A program made the translations under genes and the position numbers. From contig NZ_CP102258.1 in the NCBI RefSeq assembly GCF_025146565.1, positions 1-64,000 on the forward strand: 64,000 nt of DNA. Direction: 5' to 3'. Below are positions 53,689 through 62,938 of this stretch, in pieces. The stretch comes from Bacteroides eggerthii (GTDB lineage Bacteria; Bacteroidota; Bacteroidia; Bacteroidales; Bacteroidaceae). Below the pieces are notes generated by a model. The model ran no database searches. It was given only the letters and a program-made list of their open reading frames with translations, and had not been told where the DNA came from. How positions within the stretch are numbered: position 1 is the first letter of the stretch; each line of letters begins with the position of its first letter.

Positions 53689-56600
53689 ATGGGAATTAGA
53701 AACTACATTTTGGTGTTTATCCTCGCCTTTGCGAGCATATCTGCATATGCGCAAAGTTTGACCGTCACTGGTAAAGTCATTGATAGCGATGGATATGAGG
53801 TTATCGGTGGCAGTATTACCGTTAAAGGTATCCCCGGTACAGGAACTGTTACAGATGTAAATGGTAACTATTCTTTGAAAGTAAATGATGCATTCAAGGA
53901 TGTATTGGTCTTTTCGTACGTAGGTATGACTTCTCAAGAAATAAAAGTCAATGGTAAAAGTATAATTAATGTAACATTGAAGGCTGACGCAGTAATGCTG
54001 GATGAGGTAGTTGCAATTGGTTATGCTACCGTCAAACGCAAAGATTTAACTGGTTCTGTTGCTTCTGTCGGCAGTCAGGAACTGTCCAAAATACCTGTTA
54101 GTGATGTCACGCAGGCCTTGTCTGGACGTATGGCGGGTGTAATGGTGCAACAAAGTGAGGGAGCCCCCGGGTCTTCTGTCTCTATTCGCGTGCGTGGCGG
54201 TATCTCCATTACCCAAAGTAATGAACCTCTTTATGTGATCGACGGTTTTCCAAGTGAAGATGGAATGTCTACACTTGATCCTGCCGAAATTGAGACCATT
54301 GATGTATTGAAAGATGCATCTGCCACGGCTATTTATGGTGCTCGTGGTGCTAATGGCGTTGTGGTCATAACTACCAAAAACGGGAGTAAGGCCGGCGGTA
54401 AGGCTACCGTGACATTCGACAGCTATGTCGGAATTAAGAAGATAGCGAACGAACTGGATGTGCTTTCTCCTTATGAGTTTGTGAAACTGGACTATGAGCG
54501 TACTTTATGGAGAATGAGTACAGGTGACGCTGATGTCAATGGCATGGATATTTGGGAAAGCAGATATGGGAAATATAACGATATAGCATCCAATTATCTC
54601 AGTCGTAAAGGGATCAATTGGCAGGACGAAACATTGGGACGTACTGCATTAACCCAAAATTATCGTGTAGCAGTTTCCGGAAAGACAGAGAAGATAAATT
54701 ATAGCTTGGCTTATTCATATTTTAATGAAGAGGGAGCCATGGTCTACAGTGGCAATCAAAAGCACAACATCTCTTTCAATATGAATCATGAAGTAAACAA
54801 ATGGCTAACAATAAACTCTCGTATCAGTTATGACCAAATGCGTATAGAAGGCATGGGAACTTCTGAGGGTGGAGATCGTTTCAATAAAATGCAGCATATA
54901 TTGCAGTATCGTCCGACAATCGGTATTCAAGGAGTAGATGCCGATTTACTTGCCTCTGAAGATCCGTTGTTTATAGATGATTCAGGAAATGTAATGCAGA
55001 ACCCGTTGATTTCGGCTGCGGAAGAAACCAATGATCGTGAATGGCGTACTTTTCAAGCAAATGCCGGTGCGACAATAAAATTGTTAAAAGGGCTGTCTTT
55101 CCGTTCGACAGTAGGTATGCGTTATCAAACCCGTCGTAATGATGTGTTTTATGGAGATGAATCCATAACTGCTAAGCGCAGTAGTATCTATGGTTCTATC
55201 ACCAATATTGAAAGCAACAGTTTCCAGACTTCCAATGTCCTAACTTATGCGTGGAAAAACAAAATTCATGATATAACCGCAATGATGGGACATGAATATG
55301 TAACTAAATGGATACGTAATTTCTCTGCCAGTGCAAATCAGTTTCCAAATGATGAGATTGGGCTAGGTGACCTTTCTTTAGGAACTCCGAGTACTCCTAC
55401 TTCTAACGAGAATTACGATGATAAATTGCTGTCTTTCTTTGCGCGCGTGAATTACAGTTTGATGGACAAATATCTATTTACAGCTTCCTTACGTACCGAT
55501 GGTTCTTCTAAATTCGGAAAAAATAACAAATGGGGATACTTTCCCGCTTTTTCTGCGGCTTGGCGTTTAAGTGAAGAAGAGTTCATTAAGGATTTAAATA
55601 TATTCTCTGATTTAAAACTCCGTATAGGTTATGGTTTATCCGGTAATAACCGGATAAACAGCTATCAAAGTTTGGCTATTATGAGCTCGGTTACCGCCGC
55701 TAATGCCAATGGAGCACAGGCTGGTTACGCATCAAGCCAAGTTCCCAACCCCGATTTGAAATGGGAAGCAAATAAGACATTTAACTTAGGATTGGATTTT
55801 GGTTTCTTGAATCAACGTATCACTTTTTCTCCTGAATTTTATATCAATCGTAGCAGTAATTTATTACTGGATGCCAAATTGCCCTACTCTTCCGGTTACA
55901 AGAGCATGGTGATTAATGCAGGTGAAACTGAAAATATAGGTATTGATTTGACCGTTAATACAATCAATATAACCAATAAAAACTTTACATGGGGAACTTC
56001 TGTAACTTTCTCGCATAATAAGAATAAAGTTAACAAACTCACAGGTGAAGATGTTCAACTATATTTAGCCAATTTTGGATATGATGGTGCCGGTGCCTCA
56101 CATCAGATTGGTGTTGGCCAACCTGTCGGACAGTTTTATGGTTATGTAACAGACGGATTGTATCAAATCAGTGACTTTAATTATGATGCAACCTCTAATA
56201 AATATACATTAAAGGATGGCATACCTTATCGTGGTGATAAGTCCAACGTTCAACCTGGATATTGGAAATTTAAAAATGTAGATGGAAGTGAAGACAACTT
56301 AATTACGGAAAATGACAAAACAGTAATTGGCAATGCTTCCCCTTCTTTCTATGGCGGTATTAATAATACTTTCACATGGAAAAACCTCGATTTAAGTATT
56401 TTCCTAACTTATAGTTATGGTGCAGAAGTACTGAATGCAACCAAAATGACCAATACAAAAACCGCTAATACCAACAAAAATGTTTTAGCTATAGCTAATG
56501 AGGCTAACCGTTGGGTGACAATTAACAACAATGGAGAAAGGATCACCAATCCTGATGAATTGGATGCCGTAAACCGAGGAAAGACGATTGCTCATTTTGG

Positions 56601-56886
56601 TGATATGAATAATACCTATATACATTCTTGGGGGGTAGAGGACGCTTCGTTCCTAAAGTTGAGTAATATCACATTAGGTTACACATTCCCAAAACAGGTT
56701 ATCAGTAAAATTGGTTTAAGTAAATTACGCTTGTATGCTACAGGCAATAACCTTTTGACTTGGACACCTTATACCGGATTCGACCCGGAAGTTTCCACTA
56801 TGGGCAGTGCCTTGACACCGGGTGTTGACTTTGGAGCTTATCCTAAAAGTCGTTCTTTTGTATTTGGTATTAACGTAGCATTTTAA
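53689..56886 (+). CDS. SusC-like TonB-dependent outer-membrane transporter
   Basis: A 1065-residue SusC-family protein: signal peptide to about residue 22, CarboxypepD_reg-like domain (about 24-105) with GKVIDSDGYEV, plug domain (about 115-225: LSGRMAGVMVQQSEGAPGSS...VRGGISITQSNEPLYVIDG), and a barrel ending FVFGINVAF. No STN domain, so it is a carrier and not a sigma-signalling receptor. It pairs with the SusD homologue 23 bases downstream and imports the oligosaccharide made by the surface enzymes. Confidence 0.96.
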   Translation: MGIRNYILVFILAFASISAYAQSLTVTGKVIDSDGYEVIGGSITVKGIPGTGTVTDVNGNYSLKVNDAFKDVLVFSYVGMTSQEIKVNGKSIINVTLKADAVMLDEVVAIGYATVKRKDLTGSVASVGSQELSKIPVSDVTQALSGRMAGVMVQQSEGAPGSSVSIRVRGGISITQSNEPLYVIDGFPSEDGMSTLDPAEIETIDVLKDASATAIYGARGANGVVVITTKNGSKAGGKATVTFDSYVGIKKIANELDVLSPYEFVKLDYERTLWRMSTGDADVNGMDIWESRYGKYNDIASNYLSRKGINWQDETLGRTALTQNYRVAVSGKTEKINYSLAYSYFNEEGAMVYSGNQKHNISFNMNHEVNKWLTINSRISYDQMRIEGMGTSEGGDRFNKMQHILQYRPTIGIQGVDADLLASEDPLFIDDSGNVMQNPLISAAEETNDREWRTFQANAGATIKLLKGLSFRSTVGMRYQTRRNDVFYGDESITAKRSSIYGSITNIESNSFQTSNVLTYAWKNKIHDITAMMGHEYVTKWIRNFSASANQFPNDEIGLGDLSLGTPSTPTSNENYDDKLLSFFARVNYSLMDKYLFTASLRTDGSSKFGKNNKWGYFPAFSAAWRLSEEEFIKDLNIFSDLKLRIGYGLSGNNRINSYQSLAIMSSVTAANANGAQAGYASSQVPNPDLKWEANKTFNLGLDFGFLNQRITFSPEFYINRSSNLLLDAKLPYSSGYKSMVINAGETENIGIDLTVNTINITNKNFTWGTSVTFSHNKNKVNKLTGEDVQLYLANFGYDGAGASHQIGVGQPVGQFYGYVTDGLYQISDFNYDATSNKYTLKDGIPYRGDKSNVQPGYWKFKNVDGSEDNLITENDKTVIGNASPSFYGGINNTFTWKNLDLSIFLTYSYGAEVLNATKMTNTKTANTNKNVLAIANEANRWVTINNNGERITNPDELDAVNRGKTIAHFGDMNNTYIHSWGVEDASFLKLSNITLGYTFPKQVISKIGLSKLRLYATGNNLLTWTPYTGFDPEVSTMGSALTPGVDFGAYPKSRSFVFGINVAF

Positions 56887-56909
56887 TCAGACTTAAAAAA
56901 GAGAATACA

Positions 56910-58676
56910 ATGAAAAATAAACTGATATATGCGCTTTGCGCACTGATAACAGTAGGATTCGCTTCTTGTGAACTTACGGAAAATCCTGATTCAAAATATG
57001 AAAAGGATACTTATTTTACCACAGAGGAGAAAGCCCGAATGGCAGTAGTGAGTATATACGACTGTTTGGAAACAGGCAAGTATTATGGACAATATGCAAT
57101 GGCCTGCTTTGGTTCTGATGATATTTTTATGATAAAGGGAGTGGGATCCGATGGTACCCGGCGAGATATTTCCCATTATAAGTGTTCCGCATCCAATACC
57201 TGGCTTACTACGATTTGGCAATATGCCTATCAGGGAATTGATCGTGCCAATTTGGCTATAACCAACATTGAAAAAATGGTAGGGTACGAGGAGAACGAGA
57301 TTTTGAAAGAACTGGTGGCACAAGCCAAATTTCTTCGTGCTTTCATTACTTTTGATTTGATCAAATTTTGGGGAGACGTACCTTTTACTACGGAACCTAC
57401 CAGTGGTTATGACATGACCTCAAAACCCCGTACCGATCGTGAACTAATTTATGATCAGATCATTAATGATTTAGATTTTGCCAAAACACATCTGAAGCCA
57501 GGAAACGATATGGCTTCCTCTGAAATCCCCTGTCAGGGTGCAGCCCGTGCATTATTAATGCGTATCTATCTTCAGCGGGCAGGATATAGTTTAGATCGTA
57601 AGACTCGTACATTAACTCGTCCGTCAGATACCGAACGCAAAACTTATTTTGAGGCAGTAATAAAAGAATGGAAAACTTTTAAAACAGAGAATTATCACAA
57701 TTTCTATAATGGTGGATATGAGCAGCTCTTTAAAAACTATTCTCAATTGGTATTAAACAATCAGGAAAGTTTGTGGGAGATTGCATTTGAACCAAACCAA
57801 GGGGAAGCCGATAACTCAGGTGCATGGGCAACGTGGATGGGACCCGAAGTAGATGCGCCCGGAAAGTATTCCGGAACAAGCAACTATATGGGGCGTGCCA
57901 ACGGTTATATTATAGTATTGCCGTATTGGAAATCCTTTTATGAGTCTAATGCAAACAATACTTCCAAAGATATACGTCGTGATGTAAATTTTGTGGATTA
58001 TTTCTATAAATGGGATAAAAATTCTGAAATGCACTATAAATCATATACATGCGATGAAATAGCAAAAAGTTTGAGAAGATATCCTGGTAAATGGCGCAGA
58101 GAATGGATGGCGCTTGGATTTGTCAACCCTAACAACACTGGTGTCAATTACTGTCCGCTACGTTATGCTGATGTGGTGTTAATGGCAGCCGAGGCCTATA
58201 ACGAAACCGGAAACACACCGGAAGCCTGGAATTTATTGAATGATGTACGTAGACGTGCTAAAGCGACACCCATCAACAATTCAAACTATGCAAGTTTGCT
58301 TAAAGCCCCCAAAGTATATGATTTACCATTCATAGCGGATGGGGATGACGCCGGAAAATTCCGTACTGCTCTCTATTGGGAACGCGCTTTTGAACTCTGT
58401 TATGAAGGTCAACGTAAATATGACTTACTACGTTGGGGCATTCTGGGTGATGCACTAAGGGCTACCCAGTCATATCTTGAAACTTGGCAACCAGGGCCGG
58501 AAGAACATATTGATCAAGGTACATTAGACACTTGGAATCCAGTTACTTGGGCCTCAAGCAACTATGTAGCTGGACATACTTTTGTGGATGGCAAACATGA
58601 ACTGTATCCTATTCCTTTGGCAGAAATACAGTCCAATGCTGCATTAGAAAATCAGAACAACCCTGGCTATGACTAA
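56910..58676 (+). CDS. SusD-like glycan-binding lipoprotein
   Basis: A 588-residue surface lipoprotein (Cys20 in FASC), with the SusD/RagB fold: N-terminal YFTTEEKARMAVVSIYD, the TPR-helix segment AQAKFLRAFITFDLIKFWGDVPFTTEP, and the C-terminal LYWERAFELCYEGQRKYDLLRWG and LYPIPLAEI. It caps the SusC channel and binds glycan. Its terminator is directly behind. Confidence 0.96.
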   Translation: MKNKLIYALCALITVGFASCELTENPDSKYEKDTYFTTEEKARMAVVSIYDCLETGKYYGQYAMACFGSDDIFMIKGVGSDGTRRDISHYKCSASNTWLTTIWQYAYQGIDRANLAITNIEKMVGYEENEILKELVAQAKFLRAFITFDLIKFWGDVPFTTEPTSGYDMTSKPRTDRELIYDQIINDLDFAKTHLKPGNDMASSEIPCQGAARALLMRIYLQRAGYSLDRKTRTLTRPSDTERKTYFEAVIKEWKTFKTENYHNFYNGGYEQLFKNYSQLVLNNQESLWEIAFEPNQGEADNSGAWATWMGPEVDAPGKYSGTSNYMGRANGYIIVLPYWKSFYESNANNTSKDIRRDVNFVDYFYKWDKNSEMHYKSYTCDEIAKSLRRYPGKWRREWMALGFVNPNNTGVNYCPLRYADVVLMAAEAYNETGNTPEAWNLLNDVRRRAKATPINNSNYASLLKAPKVYDLPFIADGDDAGKFRTALYWERAFELCYEGQRKYDLLRWGILGDALRATQSYLETWQPGPEEHIDQGTLDTWNPVTWASSNYVAGHTFVDGKHELYPIPLAEIQSNAALENQNNPGYD

Positions 58677-58717
58677 AATTCGGTCTTTTTAATGAAGAGT
58701 GAAAACTTTTAAAACAC

Positions 58718-58813
58718 AAAGGGCTGTTCAAAAGCCAAAATCAGCTAACACTCTGTCTTGTCATTTTGAGAAAAGCTGATGCCATATCTATTAGACTTTT
58801 GGACAGCCTTTTT
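58718..58813 (+). terminator. Terminator after the susC/susD-like pair
   Basis: AAAGGGCTGTTCAAAAG (58718-58734) pairs with CTTTTGGACAGCCTTT (58796-58811); an inner AGCTGAT/ATCAGCT helix lies within. A T-run follows. It separates the SusC/D transcript from the sulfatase and lyase genes, although read-through is likely in such loci. Confidence 0.65.
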
Positions 58814-58871
58814 ATTAATTTATCTTTTTACCTTTATGAAAAATGTCTTACATTCTTATTTTACCCAAAAG

Positions 58872-60383
58872 ATGGGTATAAAGATTGGCATAAGTATTCT
58901 AGGATATACAATCGGAGGAACTATCGATCTTATTGCCCAAAACGCGAAACAGGAAAACTGCCGTCCCAACATAGTATTAATAATTTCGGATGAACATAAT
59001 GGAAATATAATGGGATGTATGGGGGATCCGTATATACATACTCCTAATTTAGATGCGTTGGCTGAAAACGGTATACTGTTTAAATCTCATTATTGTGCTT
59101 CACCGATTTCCGGTCCGTCACGCCAATCTCTTACTACTGGAAAATATGTATCACATCATAATGTGTGGGGGAATACGGTCGGATGTCCTAATGATATTAC
59201 GTCATTACCTCGCATCATGCAACAGCAAGGTTATGAAACCGTATTAACTGGAGGTATGAAATATAACGGATTGAATTATGGATGGAACTCATATAAAGCA
59301 AACGACGGATATAAAATAGCATATGATAAGAAAAAAAAGGCGGGCACTGACATAGCCCAAAAACGTGAACGTATAAAGGCCGGAGTATTTGTGAATAACA
59401 AGGAAGATATAGGCAAAGAGTTTACTCCAATGGGAGCTACTGACATGAATTTATTTACAGACATACAAAGAAGCCAGGATGCAATAGCATACATAAAGAA
59501 TAGAGCTCATGTAAAACAACCTTTTTTCTTACTTGTCGGATTGATGGCTCCGCATTATCCGTTGCAAGCTACGCAGGAACTGGTTGATAAATATAAAGAT
59601 AAAATTCCTATGCCCAAAATTCCCAAAGGATATATAGAAAACTTACCACTAAACTATAAGCACTTAAGAAACACGCGTAAGCTTGAGAATGTACCAAAAG
59701 AGATTGTCAAAAAAGCAAGAGAATGCTACTATGCACGCGTAGAATGGGCAGATAGCCAAATCGGTAAGATTATCAAAACAATAAACGAATCTCCAATGGC
59801 AGATAACACAATCATAATATATACAAGTGACCATGGGGAAAATCTGGGAGAACATGGTCTTTGGTGGAAAAACTGTCTATATGATTGTTCTGCCAAAGTT
59901 CCATTAATCATTAGTAACCCTAAACGTTGGAAAGGAAAACAAACAAGAAGCAAAAACACAGAATCAGTAGATTTGGTTCAGACAATAGCCGATTTAGGGG
60001 GTACAAAAGTGCCAAACGATTGGGACGGCGAGTCCATGTTACCTCTTTTAGAGGACTCAACCTATAACTGGAAAGACTTTGCAATCTGTGAATATTACGC
60101 AGGTTATATAGCTTCCGGAATAACGATGTATCGCCAAGGTAAATGGAAGTATGTCTATCATGCAAGAATGGATGAAAACCATGGTCCGGAAATCGAATTA
60201 TACGATATGGATAATGACCCAGAAGAGTTAACCAATTTGGCTCGGGATAATCAATACAAGATGCTAATCCAGGATTTACATCAAGAACTAATATGTAAAT
60301 TAGGAGAAGACCCTGAGCTGATTGAAAAACGATATCGGGCAGGTGCTATCCCTGAAGCTCCTCTAGGAATAAAATCAGAATAA
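58872..60383 (+). CDS. Arylsulfatase-family sulfatase, serine type
   Basis: A 503-residue S1-family sulfatase: NIVLIISDEHN near residue 33 (metal ligand), the active-site sequence SGPSRQSLTTG with Ser80 as the residue matured to formylglycine, and TSDHGENLGEHGLWWKN. Serine-type sulfatases are matured by the anaerobic radical enzyme anSME, not present here. The upstream part (ATG at 58779) falls in the terminator hairpin; starts at 58836 or 58872 both give a signal-like N-terminus, and I prefer 58872 (MGIKIGISILGYTI). The glycan position desulfated is unknown. Located with a lyase and two fucosidases. Confidence 0.88.
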   Translation: MGIKIGISILGYTIGGTIDLIAQNAKQENCRPNIVLIISDEHNGNIMGCMGDPYIHTPNLDALAENGILFKSHYCASPISGPSRQSLTTGKYVSHHNVWGNTVGCPNDITSLPRIMQQQGYETVLTGGMKYNGLNYGWNSYKANDGYKIAYDKKKKAGTDIAQKRERIKAGVFVNNKEDIGKEFTPMGATDMNLFTDIQRSQDAIAYIKNRAHVKQPFFLLVGLMAPHYPLQATQELVDKYKDKIPMPKIPKGYIENLPLNYKHLRNTRKLENVPKEIVKKARECYYARVEWADSQIGKIIKTINESPMADNTIIIYTSDHGENLGEHGLWWKNCLYDCSAKVPLIISNPKRWKGKQTRSKNTESVDLVQTIADLGGTKVPNDWDGESMLPLLEDSTYNWKDFAICEYYAGYIASGITMYRQGKWKYVYHARMDENHGPEIELYDMDNDPEELTNLARDNQYKMLIQDLHQELICKLGEDPELIEKRYRAGAIPEAPLGIKSE

Positions 60384-60399
60384 TATAAAATACAAAGTT

Positions 60400-62874
60400 A
60401 TGAATAATGTAATAAGGTGTGTACTTTTATCGTACTTGTCTATTTGTTGTATCAGTCATATCCAATCTCAACATGTAATATATCCCCAAAGATTATATGA
60501 GGATTTTAGAAAAGTATCTTCTCCTATAAATAACAAAGAAATTAAAATAAACCCGACAGAGCTACTATGGCCATCAGTAAAATATTGGGAAGGAAGAGAT
60601 GTTGTGTACAATGTCTATTTAAGTCGCGATTCCCTATTTCCCGAAACTACAACTTTTGTTAGCAAAAATCAAAGAACATGTTTTTATAATCCTCACAAAA
60701 TATTGGATGCCGGCATTTGGTATTGGAAATATGATATTGTAGATAAAGATAAAATTGAAACTAAGGGGATATATTCCTTTGTTGTCCCACCAAAAACCAT
60801 TACTTTCGAATCCCCTTGTTTTACTGATTTTGCAAATAATATCAGTAAAAATCATCCTCGTATAATGAACCAAGGTAATGATATTAACTCTGTTCGGAAA
60901 CAGATGAAAAATTACCCGGCATATAATACGATTGTGAATAACGCCATGAATGCGTTAGAATTCGAAGTATATCAAGGGCCATACTATGACGAGAACCCTG
61001 CCGTTGAAAAAAGATTACAAAAGATACATTCCATTGAATTTAAACGTTATCATGACATATTACAATGTTATGTACTCACTGGAGAAGAAAAACTTTTAGA
61101 TAATCTATTATCAAGAATTAATATCTTATTAACTTGGCCTACTCATGATTTGCTGGGTTCTCAGGTATTAACAGCTTTATCTTTAGGTTATGACGCCTTA
61201 TACAATGAATTACCTGCAAACTTGAAAAAACAGATATTACAAAAAATTGAGCAGCAAATGTGTAGTGGCTTGGAAAAATGGCCAGGAGTAATAGAAACAA
61301 AACAAGTAGAAAATCACTTTTGGCAAATGGAAATCTCTGGCAATTTTTGTGCGGCTCTCGCTACTATTCATGATTCAGAAATAGCAAAAGAGATGTTAAA
61401 ATACACATATGAGTTATTTATAGCACGTTTCCCAAATCTATCAACCAAATATGATGGTGGATGGGCTGAAGGAATGGGATACTTTGCAGTAAATAACAGT
61501 TGTATAATTAATATGGCATTATGGATGAAAAAAATTGCAGGTGTAGATGTTTTTCATATGCCTTGGTATAAAAAATTGTCCGATTATTACATATACTTTG
61601 CTCCTGTAAATGGGCAGATAGAAGGTTTTGGAGATTCACATGAACGCAAGGAAAATGGAAATAAAGAGGGAACTTCGATTTCATTTATATTATCGTGTGA
61701 ATCCCATTATCCATCTGCTAATTATCGATTACTGTCTCAATTTAAGGCAGCAGAAAATAAATCCACTTTCTTTAATAGTATTGAACCTTGGTATCAGATG
61801 GTAAATTCCATACAGTTTAATTCTGAAAAGCTGGTACTTCCTGACTCAATGCCCAATGAAAAAGTGTTTTACAGTACCGGTTTAGCAGCAATGCATACGG
61901 ACATAAAAAATGTAGATAAAGGAACATCTGTCTATTTCCGTTCTTCTCCCTTTGGAGCCAAAGGGCACATGCATGCCAACCAAAATAGTTTTAACATAGC
62001 AAGGAAAGGAGAACGAATTTTTTATTCCAGTGGATATTATACATCTTTTGCAGATCCACATTCGATGACTTCTTATCGAAACACTCGGGCATCTAATACC
62101 ATTTTAGTAAATGATTGCGGACAAGCTTTTGGGCATGAAGGATACGGATTTATCAAACGTTTTCTTGCCGGTAAAGAAATAACTTATGTTTGCGGTGATG
62201 CCACTGCGGCTTATAAACCTACTACGGACAAACAGTTTCTAACGATGAATGCCGAAAACGGTATAAAAGAGACCCAAGCATATGGAGTAGGTGATTCAAA
62301 ATTAAAACTTTTTGAACGGCATTTAGCCTTCATTCGCCCAAATCTAATAGTCATCTATGATGTATTAGAGTCAGAACAAGATTGTAATTGGACCTTTCTG
62401 TTACATACCATGAAAGATCAGCAACCCACAATTGAGAAATCAGGCACTTTGCGTGTAGTTACTCCTCTAAATACCGCTTGTGTCAATGTTTTTGGTTCCT
62501 CATTCATACAACCTTTTTGCACAAACCAGTTCTTTTCTCCAGCCATTGATTTTAAGAAAAAGTATAAAGAAGTTCCCAATCAATATCACATAAGTTATAA
62601 AACAGCTAAAAAGTCTAAAAGAATGCGTTACCTTGCTATTTTGCAACTAGGAGAGAATGGGGATAAATTAACACCTATCCACCCTAATCATAAAGGAGAA
62701 ATAAGATTAGGAGATATTACAATTTCTGCAGAAATGAGTCCAACTAAACCTGCAAAAATGAATATCAAAACGACAAAAACGTCCCTCGATGTTCAACCTA
62801 CAAAAACAATACTGAAAGATACTACAAAAAAACAAATTTGTTACAATCAATATCCAGAACAGATGCATAGGTAA
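60400..62874 (+). CDS. Heparinase II/III-like polysaccharide lyase with N-terminal DUF4962-like region
   Basis: An 824-residue secreted protein: signal peptide to about residue 24, a fibronectin-like N-terminal region (about 25-130), an alpha/alpha toroid (about 150-480) with NHFWQMEISGN (Asn305-His306) and EGMGYF (357-362), and a beta-sheet C-terminal domain with GHMHANQNSFNI (521-532). This is the DUF4962-heparinase II/III architecture of lyases that cleave uronic-acid polysaccharides. The Asn-His pair and Tyr of the toroid fit the known catalytic layout. It lies 16 bases after the sulfatase, so the target is probably a sulfated uronate-containing glycan. The exact PL family is not certain. 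Confidence 0.85.
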   Translation: MNNVIRCVLLSYLSICCISHIQSQHVIYPQRLYEDFRKVSSPINNKEIKINPTELLWPSVKYWEGRDVVYNVYLSRDSLFPETTTFVSKNQRTCFYNPHKILDAGIWYWKYDIVDKDKIETKGIYSFVVPPKTITFESPCFTDFANNISKNHPRIMNQGNDINSVRKQMKNYPAYNTIVNNAMNALEFEVYQGPYYDENPAVEKRLQKIHSIEFKRYHDILQCYVLTGEEKLLDNLLSRINILLTWPTHDLLGSQVLTALSLGYDALYNELPANLKKQILQKIEQQMCSGLEKWPGVIETKQVENHFWQMEISGNFCAALATIHDSEIAKEMLKYTYELFIARFPNLSTKYDGGWAEGMGYFAVNNSCIINMALWMKKIAGVDVFHMPWYKKLSDYYIYFAPVNGQIEGFGDSHERKENGNKEGTSISFILSCESHYPSANYRLLSQFKAAENKSTFFNSIEPWYQMVNSIQFNSEKLVLPDSMPNEKVFYSTGLAAMHTDIKNVDKGTSVYFRSSPFGAKGHMHANQNSFNIARKGERIFYSSGYYTSFADPHSMTSYRNTRASNTILVNDCGQAFGHEGYGFIKRFLAGKEITYVCGDATAAYKPTTDKQFLTMNAENGIKETQAYGVGDSKLKLFERHLAFIRPNLIVIYDVLESEQDCNWTFLLHTMKDQQPTIEKSGTLRVVTPLNTACVNVFGSSFIQPFCTNQFFSPAIDFKKKYKEVPNQYHISYKTAKKSKRMRYLAILQLGENGDKLTPIHPNHKGEIRLGDITISAEMSPTKPAKMNIKTTKTSLDVQPTKTILKDTTKKQICYNQYPEQMHR

Positions 62875-62938
62875 ACTATTACGATATCTTTCCTGTAAAT
62901 GTACAGTATTGTATAACCAATAAAACATAATAATCAAC

